From contig VZSR01003807.1 of NCBI GenBank assembly GCA_013398615.1, forward strand, positions 547,921 to 611,920: a DNA stretch of 64,000 nt, given 5' to 3'. Each line of letters starts with the position of its first letter. Positions within the stretch are counted from its first letter, which is position 1. The translations under genes and the position numbers were made by a program. Positions 53,793-64,000 of this stretch are shown piece after piece. The notes beneath the pieces were generated by a model. That model saw nothing but the letters and a program-made list of their open reading frames with translations, ran no database searches and had not been told where the DNA came from. Source of the DNA: Brachypodius melanocephalos (Eukaryota; Chordata; Aves; Passeriformes; Pycnonotidae).

Positions 53793-55209
53793 TGTTGTGG
53801 TTTGAGCCACAGTTTGGTTTCTTAGTGCACCAATCAGAAGTTAGCTTTTTAGATGGCATGTCGTTTGGCCACTTAAAGAACAGAATGCGACTTTGGGGTG
53901 ATATTCATGAAAGCTCACCTCAGAGTTCAAGCCCTCTTTGACTTCCAGCCGGCGAGCAGTTAACACCTCCGTGAGTTGGACAGGCCCAGTCCAGGCCCCG
54001 CCGGTCCAGGCCCCACTGCCTCCCCCGGGCGGTTGCGGTCGGGCCTCTGTGGTGGGAGGGTGGGCTGCCCTGCAAGCAGCGGCTTAGGCTTGGCCTTTTA
54101 TGGGAGACCTGCCTGGCTCAGGGACTCTCAGGCCAGGGGAGGGGATGATGCACGCCTGTCCCGGCCCGGATCAGTTTTTAGCAGCTGTGAAACGCCCTGT
54201 GAGGGAGAGCTGGCCTGGGAGCTGGCTGTGGGCCTCAGCCCTTTCTCCAGCATGGGGAGGGGAGCCTGCAGCCTGCAGCGGCTCCGGGCTGGGCTCACCC
54301 TGGATGAGACCGAGGGGTGGAAGTGGGACTCTTCCATCAGCCGAGTTGTTCTCGGATCTGTCAGTCTAAGTTTCTTCCCTGCATCCCCGTGGCCTTTGAA
54401 AATCCCGGCTGTGCCTGGCAGAGATCATGTGACCACTGCAAGCCTAAGCAAAGACATTAACCCTTTCCTCCTCCGTGGAATGCAGTGAGTGAAGACGTGG
54501 AGAGACAGCATGAGATAAAGTCAGTGAAAGAATTGATAAGAACTGCTGGAAGAAAGGGATAGAGGAAGAAAACATTTTTGTCTGGACTTCTCAGGGTGTG
54601 ATTCATGGAGATATGAACTATCATGATGCTGTTTGGGGGAATGCAGGTTCTAGTCAAAGGTCGTACATACTGGTATATTTGAAGCCTGGCCTCTGGCTTA
54701 ATAGGAGATCTGTATTTCTTTTAAGATAGAGACGATTTTAGAGATAAGAGAACCTTTGTTGTATACTAGAAGAGGCTTTCTTAAAATAGTACCCCAAATA
54801 TGTTGGAGCCCATAAGCAGCTTGGGAAACTGCTAATGGGGTGGGATTGCACAGATCTGCAAATCCCAGGTGGTTGCAGATTTGTGACATTGAGAGCCACC
54901 AGACCTCTTAGTGTGGTATAGTCTATGAAAATTCCAAAGGGACTCCTCTCCCAAGTAATGTAAGATTATTCATATGGCTGCAACTGACTGAAATTATGGT
55001 AGTCTCTATGTTGTGTGGAAAGGTAAATAGTTTGTGGGGGAGGAAAAGGTAGGTTTTTGGTTTTGCTTTTGTTTTCTTTTCCTTCTTTTTTTCTTTAGTG
55101 TGTTAATAAACTATCTGTTTAGCTATAAGTTGAGCCTGTTGTGCCTTTTTCTTCCAAAATCTTATCTCATATTTAGTGAACGAAATTTGGTGAACTCAAA
55201 ACCATTACA
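53793..55209 (+). mobile_element. Solo LTR, ERVL-like, with perfect 5-bp target duplication
   Basis: A 1,417-bp element starting TGTTGTGGTTTGAGCC and ending CAAAACCATTACA, so it begins TG and ends CA with imperfect inverted ends. It is flanked by the direct repeat ACTGT at 53788-53792 and 55210-55214. A 5-bp duplication is typical of ERVL-type integration. AATAAA lies at 55105-55110, after a T-rich tract, which sets the plus orientation. There are no gag, pol or env remains, so it is a solo LTR left by recombination. Its 53950-54450 part is GC- and CpG-rich and produces a 170-codon open frame that is not a retroviral gene. It lies antisense to WDR27. Confidence 0.88.
55105..55110 (+). promoter_or_regulatory. 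LTR polyadenylation signal AATAAA
   Basis: Lies about 100 bp before the 3' end of the solo LTR and fits the R-region position in a retroviral LTR. Confidence 0.6.
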
Positions 55210-55214
55210 ACTGT
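55210..55214. repeat. Right target-site duplication ACTGT
   Basis: Identical to 53788-53792 and directly abuts the CA end of the LTR at 53793-55209. Confidence 0.85.
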
Positions 55215-55679
55215 GTAACAGAACAGAATGTTCATTAATTCCTAGGTTTCTACATTCTTTTTTATGCATTGGCTTTACAGCACTGGGATGCCAAAGCACA
55301 TCTCACTGCCCTATATGTTCATAGCCACTAAACACAGGCAGGACTGGAAGACAAGGAGGCTTAGTATATTGGAATTTTCTGATATATCTGGTCTCTGTGG
55401 TCTAAAGAACTCAGAAACTTGTGCCATTCCAATCCAGACTTTTCTGAGATATTAAATTTAATTGGTGGAGACAATAGGTACAGCTGAGTATAAATCAGTG
55501 CTAGATTCCTGACTTCAGAAAGAGCAGCAATGTCTCCAAAATACATTCAATACACACAGCAGTATGAAAAAGAATGGTAAAATTTCTTATGTCTTACAGA
55601 TGAATGAGTCTACAAGGTTTCATCACAAAGAACACTTCAGCTCCTTCAAAAATACAAGACTGTATTAATTTTTTTTGCC

Positions 55680-55705
55680 TCCTGATCATTAAGGAATGAT
55701 CAGGA
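55680..55705. repeat. Perfect 11-bp inverted repeat, 4-nt loop
   Basis: TCCTGATCATT, loop AAGG, then AATGATCAGGA. A compact stem-loop in a WDR27 intron with no associated gene. Confidence 0.9.
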
Positions 55706-57160
55706 ATCATTTTGGGAATCCTGAACCTGATGACTATAATGTTCTTCTCATTCAGATTTCCACAGCATCCCAGCCTAACTCTTGTGTTCACTGCTTTCCC
55801 CTAGGACATCAGAGAAAGCAATTTTACTTGTTTTCCAAGCAGTCATTCTTTTAGATAATATAGACTTAAATTGCTCTTCAAAATGTCTTGGAGGTTGGTC
55901 GAAGGTCATTATTTTACCCTAAAGCATGTATTCATAAGGTCTCATTCATTATCCTAACCTGGAAGAAGAGTAGCCATAGTTTTCTTCTTCCAAGAAAAAC
56001 TATTTTTCTTGCTTCTTTATTCCTAAGTCTGTTTTGTAGATCATCTGGAGCTTTTCTTAGCTTTAGTTATAAATGAGGAGAATGCAGGAGAAGTATAAAA
56101 ATATTCAAAATCTTCAGATGAAACTTCACAAATCCATGCATTTCAAAGCAATAGAGCAGAAGTCAGAGTAAATCCAAAAGCCACTAGCAGTGTCCAAGAT
56201 TCCCTCATTTATTGGCAAGATGACCTAGCTGTGTGAGGTTGGCTGACAACATCAGAAAGTTAAAATGTCTTTTCTTGTACCACCTTCAGAGGAACCCATG
56301 AGACTTTCTGGCACTCTCTGAAGGAATCTTGGAATGCCTCCAGACCATCAATAGTGAAAGAGACAGACAAATTCACAGCTTTATCCAGAAACGATGATGC
56401 AAATTGAAGTTGCAAAATAATTTCACCAAATTCAAGAACGTAAGAAAAGTTAAATGAATTTTCACTGGGAAAAAAATTGTAGTTTGATAACACAGGTTGG
56501 ATAGCAAAATTCTTGTAGAACTCAGAGCAAAAATATCAATATATTCCAAATTTTAAAGCTGTAGACCAGGTTAACCTGTTTGAAGATATAATCTACACAG
56601 ATTAAAAAATAACCTGAGCATCCTGCTATAATTCCTCAGTCAATTGTGAGAAAAGGAATGCATGTCTTATGAAAAGGAACCATCATCAAAGAAACTGAAG
56701 AATAACAAAAACAACAACAAAAAAAACCCCAAAACTGAGAGTCCAAGGAAATTGTGCAGTTATTCTGCAAATTATTTCCCATGCTTTCAATAGCAGCTTT
56801 GAAGAGCACTGTGCTGGAGGGATTTTTCCCCTTTATTTAATAAAAATTTTGTACTTTATGGAATTTTTAAATAAAGTAACAATGAATACTTTCTAAAGGG
56901 CAACAAACAGGTTAAAGAAAAGCAAAACAATTTTTGCTGTGGGCATCTAGGGAAAATATTTAGAACAAAATCAACAAACAATAAAGTGGAGATCTTGTAG
57001 TTATTGTTACTACCCACAACACTGCAAACAATATAAATGAGAAGGTGGACTTACCTTTGCTATATTTCAAGAACACTGGACAAAAATTTCATTAAACAAA
57101 CCCTATTCTGGCAAACCCAAAGCAGAAACAAAGACAGGTCATTCCAGAGGGAGTTGAAAC

Positions 57161-57195
57161 AGTTGTTGATGCATGAACTTTACAAATCAACAACT
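57161..57195. repeat. Perfect 10-bp inverted repeat, 15-nt loop
   Basis: AGTTGTTGAT and ATCAACAACT enclose 15 bases. No further palindrome beyond the arms. Likely a chance hairpin. Confidence 0.85.
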
Positions 57196-58875
57196 TTAAG
57201 AGATTAAAGGTACTGGCGCACCATAAGGTTGTTTAGGAACTAATCTCTCCTGTAAGTACTCAACAGTACAAGGGATGGACTGGATTTGATTGGACAAAAC
57301 CCATGAACAAAAAAAAATAAGCAAAAGTTTTCAGTCTGTGTAACTATTGTAGACCTAACACTTCAGCAGAGACTTGTTCCAAGTTCAAATAGAGCTTTCC
57401 AAACTTAGACATTTAAAATTTATTTATGTGAAAAACACCTGGTGAACACATAGGAAAAATTGAACAGTTTTACTCCTTTTCAGAACTCAGGAACAGGTTT
57501 TAACATATAGAAGAATCAGTCTCTGGTCTGAGCAATGGCAGAAAATTTTGTTTTAAAAAATGTGGTTTGTTTTTCTATTTTTCCTTGAAAATTGCTAGCA
57601 AGGGAAAAACAATTATTTATTTTTTCTATTTCTTCTCCACAAGAGTTAACACTACTGATCACTGTGTAATGTGTAACAAACATACACATATACATAGTAC
57701 CTCACAAGCACCCTTAAAATATCTGTCATTAAGGACTTGAACTACTTTTTTGAAGCTTGGCCAATAGAACACAGTGGACATTAGAATACACTGGCACAGC
57801 CAAATTAAATATACAGCAAGAACATACATAAATTAGTTCCTTCTTCTCAAAACACAGTCATTTAATTGATTGCCCAGATTTTACAGATTTAACGATTTTA
57901 CCATTCACTGACTTTACTTATATTAGTATTTAGAAACAAAGAGACAGATAAGTGATCTGTGTAAAGCTTTCTACTTTTTCATTACTCTTCAGCAACGCGA
58001 TTTGAGCAGCTTATTAGAAAAACATAAGAAGGTAACATATTCCAACCCCAGCAGTCTCTAGTTTCATTACTTTCTGGCACTGAGTGAAGGTAATACAGCA
58101 GTGATTTTGGAAAGAACACATATGCCCCCTATAGATTTAATGTATTCTTACCACAGAAAGATGGAAATAAATGAAAGGGTCATTAAGGGCCCAAATAGAA
58201 AATTCAGTACTAGAAAAATGATATGACTTCTTTCCATAGATAAGTTTACATCCTCAGAAAGCAAACAGGAAATTATTTTTTAAAGCTTAAACATCCTCCT
58301 ACCCAAACCCCTTTTCTTTTAAACAAAATTCTTTTGGCCTGCACAACAGAGCTTGCCCCAGGAATTGCTTTTCCTGAGCAATGTTCCCTCCTTGATGTTC
58401 TATTCTGTTGTTCAGAAGCTTTCCCAGCACTGAAAGTTGTTCAGAAACTATAGCATTTAATTCTGAGTTTATGGTAATGCATCATGCAAACTTATAGTAC
58501 TACATACATAGTTTATAAAAACGTTGTTGCAATTGGCTTATATTTTAAAAGATAGATCATAGATTTTACTTCTTTTAGCAGTAATGGCATGCTGGTTTGT
58601 AAATACCATTAGCATTCAGTTCAGTGCACTACTATATATGTACAATTAGACCTACAAAGGTGGGTAAACAAAAGTGATAAATCTTAAATACTTAATGGCT
58701 TCCACATAACTAACTATAATTGAGGAAAGAGAACTTTGGTCTCTAAAAACTAGTAAGCTTCAATTAGCCTGTAGTTCAGATTCCACATCTAAATTTCTAC
58801 TGGTACATGAGAGCAAGTATGACAATTCTGAATAAAGCATGGCTTTTTATTCCAAGGTATCTAATTCATTCTTAC

Positions 58876-58973
58876 CTCAGTGTTCTTAAATCCCACAGTT
58901 TGATGCCATCACCTGCAGCTGTGGTCAGGAAAAGGTTGTAAGCTTCAGGTTGCTGAGTGCTGAAGGACGATCC
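58876..58973 (-). CDS. WDR27: WDR27 exon, WD40 blade ending LWDLRTL
   Basis: A 98-bp minus-strand exon of 32 codons plus two bases. It begins GSSFSTQQPEAYNLF, continues LTTAAGDGIKLWDLRTL and stops at the donor CTGAG|gtaag. The acceptor is ttttatag. The GD/DG turn followed by KLWDLRT is the classic end of a WD40 blade, with WD present as a true dipeptide. The final AG is completed by the first base of the exon at 47627-47729 to give arginine. The exon stands alone between introns of 3.9 kb and 11.1 kb. The sequence is close to what I know of WDR27 in other vertebrates, and this exon with the next one makes the gene identification firm. Confidence 0.92.
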
Positions 58974-61900
58974 CTATAAAACAATACATCAGTTTCAAGT
59001 AACTATTCTCATGGCATTAGTGATTTATAGAATCATAGAATATCCTGAGATATGGAAGAGATTCATAGGAATCATTGAGCCCAACTCCCTGCTCCTTGCA
59101 GAACTATGCCATATGATTAAGAGCATTGTCCAGATGCTCCTTGAGCTCTGAAGAGCTTGGTGCTGGGACCACTTCCCTGGGGAATCTGGTCCAGTGACCA
59201 GCCAGCATCTCAGTGGAGAATTTAGTCCACCTAAGAAATAAACAGTAAAGGTTAGGTTATGCAAAAAAAAAGCTTGACTGCACACATGCAAAGGAGCAAA
59301 GAGGAAAGTGTGCATGTGGAGGAAGTCCCATAACCCAGTCAGAGAAATGGAGCACGGTCCCAACTCTTGTCAGTGCTGTCTCAGGACAGCCATGAGCCCT
59401 TTGGTCTAGGGGTGACACCCACCAGGATGGTCAGTGAGACAGGCTATCTGAGGCATCTCACAGACTGATGGGAATTACTAATATCAGGGTATGGGGCCCA
59501 TTGTGTGAAGCAGAGGAAAATCTTTTTGCGATTGCACAAGTCATATGGGGATGTTCAGGGAAGAAAATCAGGGCAGTGAAAGGGAGGGAGCAAAGGTTAG
59601 TTCAACAATTAATTATAAGACATGGTTAGCCCTGGGCTAAGTGTCCAATTTCCATTGACTTCAGTAGCAATTGCATTCATTCATCACAGGACTAATTTTG
59701 GCTTCATATTTGAAATAATTAAATCCAGTTCAAAACCTCTGATATTTTAACACCCACATTGGCAAATCCCAGCCTTTTTGCTGGCTAAACCCTTCTCTCT
59801 CCAGGGAACCAAACTGAAACAGTTAAAACACTTTCTTTCCTTTCCTTACCATTCACTTTCTTGATTTGGCTGAATATATCACAGAAACCTCAAGGTAATT
59901 TCCTGCAATCAGTATATGACTGCCAGGAATCTTCTACTCATCATGAAAGCTGGTGCATAGCTTGCTCTAAGAGATGAATTAAAATGTACTGTGCAATATA
60001 TTTCCCAACAAAGTCTACACATTCTCACATTAACTCAGTATAACTACAGAAAAAGAGTAATGCAAAAGACAAAGACAGTAGGAGTCCAAAGGACAATATT
60101 TATTAAAAGTTACAGAGCACTCTTTTTTGTGCTTTTGAAATATTTGCTCGCCATCCCTTGCTTCAGTCAGGACTGGTCACAGACTCCAAAATAGAAAGTT
60201 CTACAGACACATACACATTTACTTAGTGCATTACTCCTTTACTATAGAATACACAGAATACAGTAAAAAATGAAAGATAAGAAGCGCAATCCATTTGTTT
60301 GTTCTCTGCCCTGAATTTTTTTCAGCAATATACTTTATTAATACATATACTTGTATCTTCAAACCACATTTGCTACTGAATATTGATATAGAAGACAAGA
60401 AAATATAAACCAGTTGTTATAATATGCAAGCTGAATTTTATTTATCACTTTGTGTTTTTATAGTCCATCAATTTATGATAATCTATTACTTATGAGAATC
60501 TGATGCAAAAAGTAGCATATTCCCACACACTCTTAAAACCACCCTTTCATTCTGATAGACAAATCCCTTTCTTCTGCCCCATCAACCTCCTCATCCACCA
60601 CTGTAATCCCTTCTCACTTCTCTCTAGATTAACTACATTGCAACCTTCCCATAAATTTTGGCCGCAGGGAAGATATGGTTCTACAGAATCCCTCTTTCCT
60701 TCACTAATTCCGTATGAGCACCATTTATGTAATGCAAGAACTGCAACTGGCTTATGCTAAAGTCTTTAATCAATAGACATATCAGAAAGCACTCTATATC
60801 TTCTGTGATTTTATACTTTTCCAGCATGGTAACTATGGTTAGGAAAATGTTAACTGACTGAAAGTCTGGAGTTACCTATTCCATTTTTCAGTGTTCACAT
60901 CAAGTAAACATCCTAACTAATGGACCAATGAATTTTTAAACAAATTTGAAAATTTTGAAATTTTTGCTATTTCTGTGAAAATGAGTGTAGTCTATAACTG
61001 TGCTAGCAGAACATAATACCATACAAATATTTGTGGATAATGAAAGATTTCTGTTCAAAGAACATGTTTTTCAGCATTACAAATGTATTATTAACACTAA
61101 AGCTCTGAATCTTTGTGGTCTGATCTCAAATTGCCATCTATTTTGGTATCTCAGATGTTCCTAAACTATAAGACAGGAAGATGATTTTGATATTTCAATC
61201 AATTAATTTTACTCTGTCTCTTAAAATTAAGTATAAAAAGCAATGGACTATTATAATAAGCTTAATCCACACACTGCAGGTTGAGATGAATTTCACACAC
61301 TGGCAATTGCAAACAACCTCTATAACAGAGAACAAAAGAACAATCTAAAATCAAAGTCATTACATGGCAAATTATACATACTTGCTTACCGTTGTCTCTG
61401 TCTAAAATCAAAAGTAAGAGAACATCATGCTGATCATCTAGGTTTCTAGGATAGCCTATATATTTTCTAATTTGCTAACAGGTTTCTCCCACATTTTATC
61501 AGAAAATACTTTATCTATTGTCTCCCAAGACCCTTAAAATAGATTTACTTTTTTATTCATTCAAAGAGTAAATTTTATGATTATGTCCACTTACTATTGT
61601 CCAGGTGGAATCACAAAACAGTCTTGGAACATGAGAACTGATTTGCATTAATCTAAACTAGAAAATATATTCTGAAATCACACAATGAGACTAGGAATAG
61701 TCCAAAGGAAAGCCTTCATAAATTCTGGGATAGGCACTGGATCTTCAGCATGAACTGTTTCTCTCCACAGATTTGTTTCCATTGAATCATGTGTCATCAC
61801 TAGAGAACCTTAGAATCCAGTGTGTTTCATACTTTAAACAGGATGTAGTTTGCACACAGGATTCTGCAAATTTTTCAAAGTCTGTGAAATATTTTAGTAA

Positions 61901-62868
61901 TCATCTTAAAGAAAATGAAGAGTTGTATTTTCTCTAACAATTTAAAACTATCCAATGTAATAAAATAGTTGATGTGTAATTTTGCTATTGACTTCTCTAA
62001 AGTATTAGTTTTATATTACTGAAAAAAATAGAGAACCTTGATGTATAATTGTCTCCCAAAATGGTCAGTTTTCTTTGCTATACCACATACATCTAGGGGT
62101 TTTTTTCCCCAAGTGAGTACTTACCCACAGCTTTAAAGTTTTTCTTGATTAAATAACCTGAAGGCACTAAGCTGACCCAGCAAAAAGAAAAGCCAGAAGT
62201 TTAAGCCTATATGTGTTACAAACAGTACTGAAATAGTTAGCACAATTTTAAGTGTTTTACCAGATCATATCTATAAGGAAAACCCACAAAGAGTTCTACA
62301 ACAGTAATAACAAGGAACTGTTTTAAACCCACAGAAGCAAGGACTTTCCAACTGGGAATGAAGCATCACATTCAACCAGACCTAACACAGCATGGATTCC
62401 AGAACATATGGTACCATAAAAACTACAAACACTCAAATCAATCTTCAAGGAAAATAGAAGAGCAAGGATGAGGGGTTTTAAGTCATCTATTCTATTGTAG
62501 TACTGAGAATTTTTTTTTTTGGTTGCTGTTTCCAAAGTTTCAGAATAAATCAGTGTCTGATTAAGCTTCAGAAGAGAACACTTACATAAGGAAAAATTCC
62601 TGTTGAACTACAGTATTACAGTCTAGCACAAGTAAGGAAAAAGATAACACTTCTCTAAGAGCAAGATCATTCAATCAGTCTCACTGCTCCCTCCTTTACA
62701 TTAGAGAACAAATGAAATATGTATGGACCTATCACACAGACTCATTTTTGCCCATCCTTCCCAGCATATAAAAACTTATTAATTACTATCAATTCTACTT
62801 TTAGCCTGTGATTTCTTTGTTGATGATGTTGTAGTGGCACTAAAAATAAAATTAAATAAAGTATCTAC
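58974..62868 (-). other. WDR27: WDR27 intron, 3.9 kb
   Basis: AT-rich intron between the exons at 62869-63018 and 58876-58973. It contains one CR1 fragment close to its 3' end (59028-59232). Otherwise I see no coding, RNA gene or structured repeat. Short open frames within it, such as 60503-60760, have no recognisable family. Confidence 0.7.
59028..59232 (-). mobile_element. CR1 LINE 3'-end fragment, minus orientation
   Basis: The plus strand begins atagaatcatagaatat, the complement of the ATTCTATG-type repeat that ends CR1, followed by the complement of the CR1 3' UTR (gagcccaactccctgctcct, agagcattgtccagatgctcc, ggaatctggtccagtgaccag). About 200 bp, strongly truncated. It sits only 55 bp from the acceptor side of the WDR27 exon at 58876-58973. 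Confidence 0.92.
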
Positions 62869-63018
62869 CTTATTTTGGCAGATCTGATGGATTGGTCTAA
62901 CATGAGCTTCCTGTATCACTGCTGTGCTGCAGCCTGCATTGAGGTCAAAAACTTCCAATGCTCGGTTGCTGCCAGCTGTAAGCACAATATCTGTCCAGTT
63001 TTCTGTGTTAAAGTTAAA
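62869..63018 (-). CDS. WDR27: WDR27 exon, WD40 blade (TENWTDIVLTAGSN...)
   Basis: Fifty complete codons, phase 0 at both ends, on the minus strand. The peptide starts FNFNTENWTDIVL, runs through AGSNRALEVFDLNAGC and ends HVRPIHQICQNK. This is a typical WD40 blade in which VFDLN stands where the WD dipeptide usually lies. The donor is AAATAAG|gtagat. The start at 63018 (acceptor ataag) keeps frame with the 34-bp exon. A stronger acceptor, cctttag, lies five bases upstream and would extend the exon to 63023. WDR27 is a multi-WD-repeat protein presumed to act as a scaffold; its biochemical role is poorly defined. The match to the C-terminal third of vertebrate WDR27 is from my knowledge of the family. 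Confidence 0.88.
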
Positions 63019-63228
63019 CTTATCTAAAGGAACAAAAGCATATAGACAGATAAAAATACAGACAAATAAATATATCTATATAAACTCTGTTGTATTTATT
63101 GCTCTATGTGCAACACCAAAAATCTTACAGCACTAAAAATTTATGTCTAAGGATGAAGTTCACCACAAAAAAATATATTTTTTTTACTTTAATAGTAAAG
63201 ATGTAGTATATAATCAAATGCTACTTAC
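63019..63228 (-). other. WDR27: WDR27 intron, 210 bp, with ambiguous ends
   Basis: A very short intron. Its donor side reads AAA|gtaagtagc, with GT at two positions four bases apart. Its acceptor side reads cctttagataag, with AG at two positions five bases apart. Two of the four pairings keep the reading frame. The rest is AT-rich, with no repeat beyond short A or T runs. Confidence 0.6.
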
Positions 63229-63262
63229 TTTAGCTGATGTCCATGTCACCAAGTCCAAAGAA
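63229..63262 (-). CDS. WDR27: WDR27 34-bp micro-exon
   Basis: This very short exon is read on the minus strand. It is preceded by a good acceptor (ttattttctttgtag) and followed by the consensus donor gtaagt. Its first base completes a serine codon begun in the exon at 63895-63975. The remaining 33 bases encode SLDLVTWTSAK. The other two frames do not continue: one meets TAA within the exon. The peptide fits the strand leading into a WD40 blade. The end next to 62869-63018 is ambiguous, because a second GT four bases downstream can be used if the next exon also uses its upstream acceptor. Confidence 0.72.
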
Positions 63263-63894
63263 CTACAAAGAAAATAAGAAATACAAAGGATACAGGAATA
63301 GAACTCATTTACTGCTGAAAGGCTGGTAATCTCCATTGTTGAAGTCATGGGAAATTTCTGTACCAATTTACAAACACTCCTCTGTTTGTATCTGCAAAAA
63401 TATCAAATGAATGCTAGTGTTAATGAAATAAGTTAGGATTTGTAGTCAACAGTAAACTCCCACTGCAACCAGAAATCAAAATGCTTTCTTTCATTACTAA
63501 AAATTAAAGCGACAGATCTTTCGCCTTATTTTTGAACTCTATTAAAAATCTTGGTAACCAAACTCTTTTGGATCAAAAAACCTGTGACATTCATATACAG
63601 ATGACTGATACTCCATCAACACAAAACACTAAAATAATCCACATATGTATATTGAAAATGTTGAAGAGGAAAAAATTCTGTAAAGTACCTACATTCAGAA
63701 AGCAGATATGCCACTGGTTTTAGTATAGCATTTAATGTGTTGGTGATAGGGCAATTAGTAAGAAAATGAGGAGAAAACAGTGAGGAAAGAATAATTTCCA
63801 CTTAGATGGGAGGGGAATAAAAGGCTGGTCACACACTGCCAAACAAATTTTGCTTCCCAACATACACAAAACTCTTTAAGGCCCTGTGGGTTAC
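63263..63894 (-). other. WDR27: WDR27 intron, 632 bp
   Basis: A short intron between the exons at 63895-63975 and 63229-63262. Its minus-strand donor is gtaacc and its acceptor is tttgtag. It is AT-rich, and I see no repeat or other element in it. Confidence 0.6.
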
Positions 63895-63975
63895 CTGCCA
63901 GCTCCATGCAGAGGTGGCTGCCATGCCCAAACCTCTAAAATGGCTTCAGACTTTTTTATATCACACAACACAAAA
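63895..63975 (-). CDS. WDR27: WDR27 internal exon (first visible in the window)
   Basis: This is the most 5' exon of the gene seen here. On the minus strand it is open for 26 codons between split codons and encodes a tryptophan-rich stretch that includes EVWAWQPPLHGAG. It ends in GGCAG followed by a good donor, gtaacc. The last two bases (AG) join the first base (T) of the next exon to make a serine codon, so the phase fits. The 5' edge is less sure. An in-frame TAA lies just upstream, and the acceptor cacag at 63976-63977 has a poor pyrimidine tract. A second possible acceptor would shorten the exon to 63895-63950 in the same frame. Assignment to WDR27 rests on frame continuity with the next exons and on the conserved look of the peptide, not on a remembered match. 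Confidence 0.62.
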
Positions 63976-64000
63976 CTGTGTTGTTATTCAATATCATTAG

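Larger units (their letters stand above)
47730..58875 (-). other. WDR27: WDR27 intron, 11.1 kb
   Basis: A large intron that carries most of the mobile DNA in the right half of the window: a run of 28 T at 48817-48844, an LTR piece around 51985-52379, a rearranged CR1 at 52681-53062 and an intact solo LTR at 53793-55209. Two short perfect inverted repeats lie at 55680-55705 and 57161-57195. The remainder is AT-rich, with no recognised gene; open frames such as 48968-49354 match nothing I know. Confidence 0.75.

Noticed and set aside
53976..54488. 170-codon open frame, the longest in the window
   Set aside because: It lies wholly in the GC-rich core of the solo LTR, where stops are rare on composition grounds. 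It is rich in Gly, Pro, Ser and Arg with no recognisable domain, and other frames there are also open.

Overview
The window looks like nuclear DNA from a bird. Three things point that way: an AT-rich, gene-poor background with no operon-like coding, several CR1 LINE fragments with the typical avian 3' end (one still carries the ATTCTATG-type terminal repeat), and LTR pieces of avian ERV type. A songbird is plausible because one LTR resembles sequences I associate with passerines, but that is recollection, not proof. An assembly gap of exactly 100 N lies at 22016-22115.

One protein-coding gene can be supported: the 3' half of a WD40-repeat gene on the minus strand, which I identify as WDR27. 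Six exons are visible, in transcription order: 63895-63975, 63229-63262, 62869-63018, 58876-58973, 47627-47729 and 35127-35225. They share one open frame of 188 complete codons, with matching intron phases and recognisable splice sites at nearly every junction. The start of the gene lies past the right edge. The last coding exon is not securely located. A candidate with a good acceptor, the correct phase, a short WD-like strand, a stop and a nearby AATAAA lies at 18420-18476 and is offered as a hypothesis.

Layout. 1-18 kb: AT-rich non-coding sequence (downstream flank or last intron) with one small CR1 piece. 18.4 kb: candidate terminal exon. 18.5-35.1 kb: probable last intron, holding the N gap, a GC-rich ERV-like patch (25.9-26.7 kb), two CR1 copies with adjoining 5' ends pointing apart (26.8-28.3 kb), a GGCAT pentamer microsatellite and a 46-bp tandem repeat of palindromes. 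35.1-63.98 kb: WDR27 exons and introns. The 11-kb intron between 47729 and 58876 holds an LTR fragment, a rearranged CR1 and an intact solo LTR (53793-55209) bounded by a perfect 5-bp target duplication. The right-hand 1.2 kb is a compact cluster of three exons.

No tRNA, rRNA, CRISPR or second protein-coding gene was seen. The many short open frames elsewhere have no recognisable family, start context or exon structure and are treated as chance. The most interesting points are a splice ambiguity around 63019-63228, the possible divergent last exon, the solo LTR that places a CpG-rich island inside an intron, and the palindromic 46-bp repeat.
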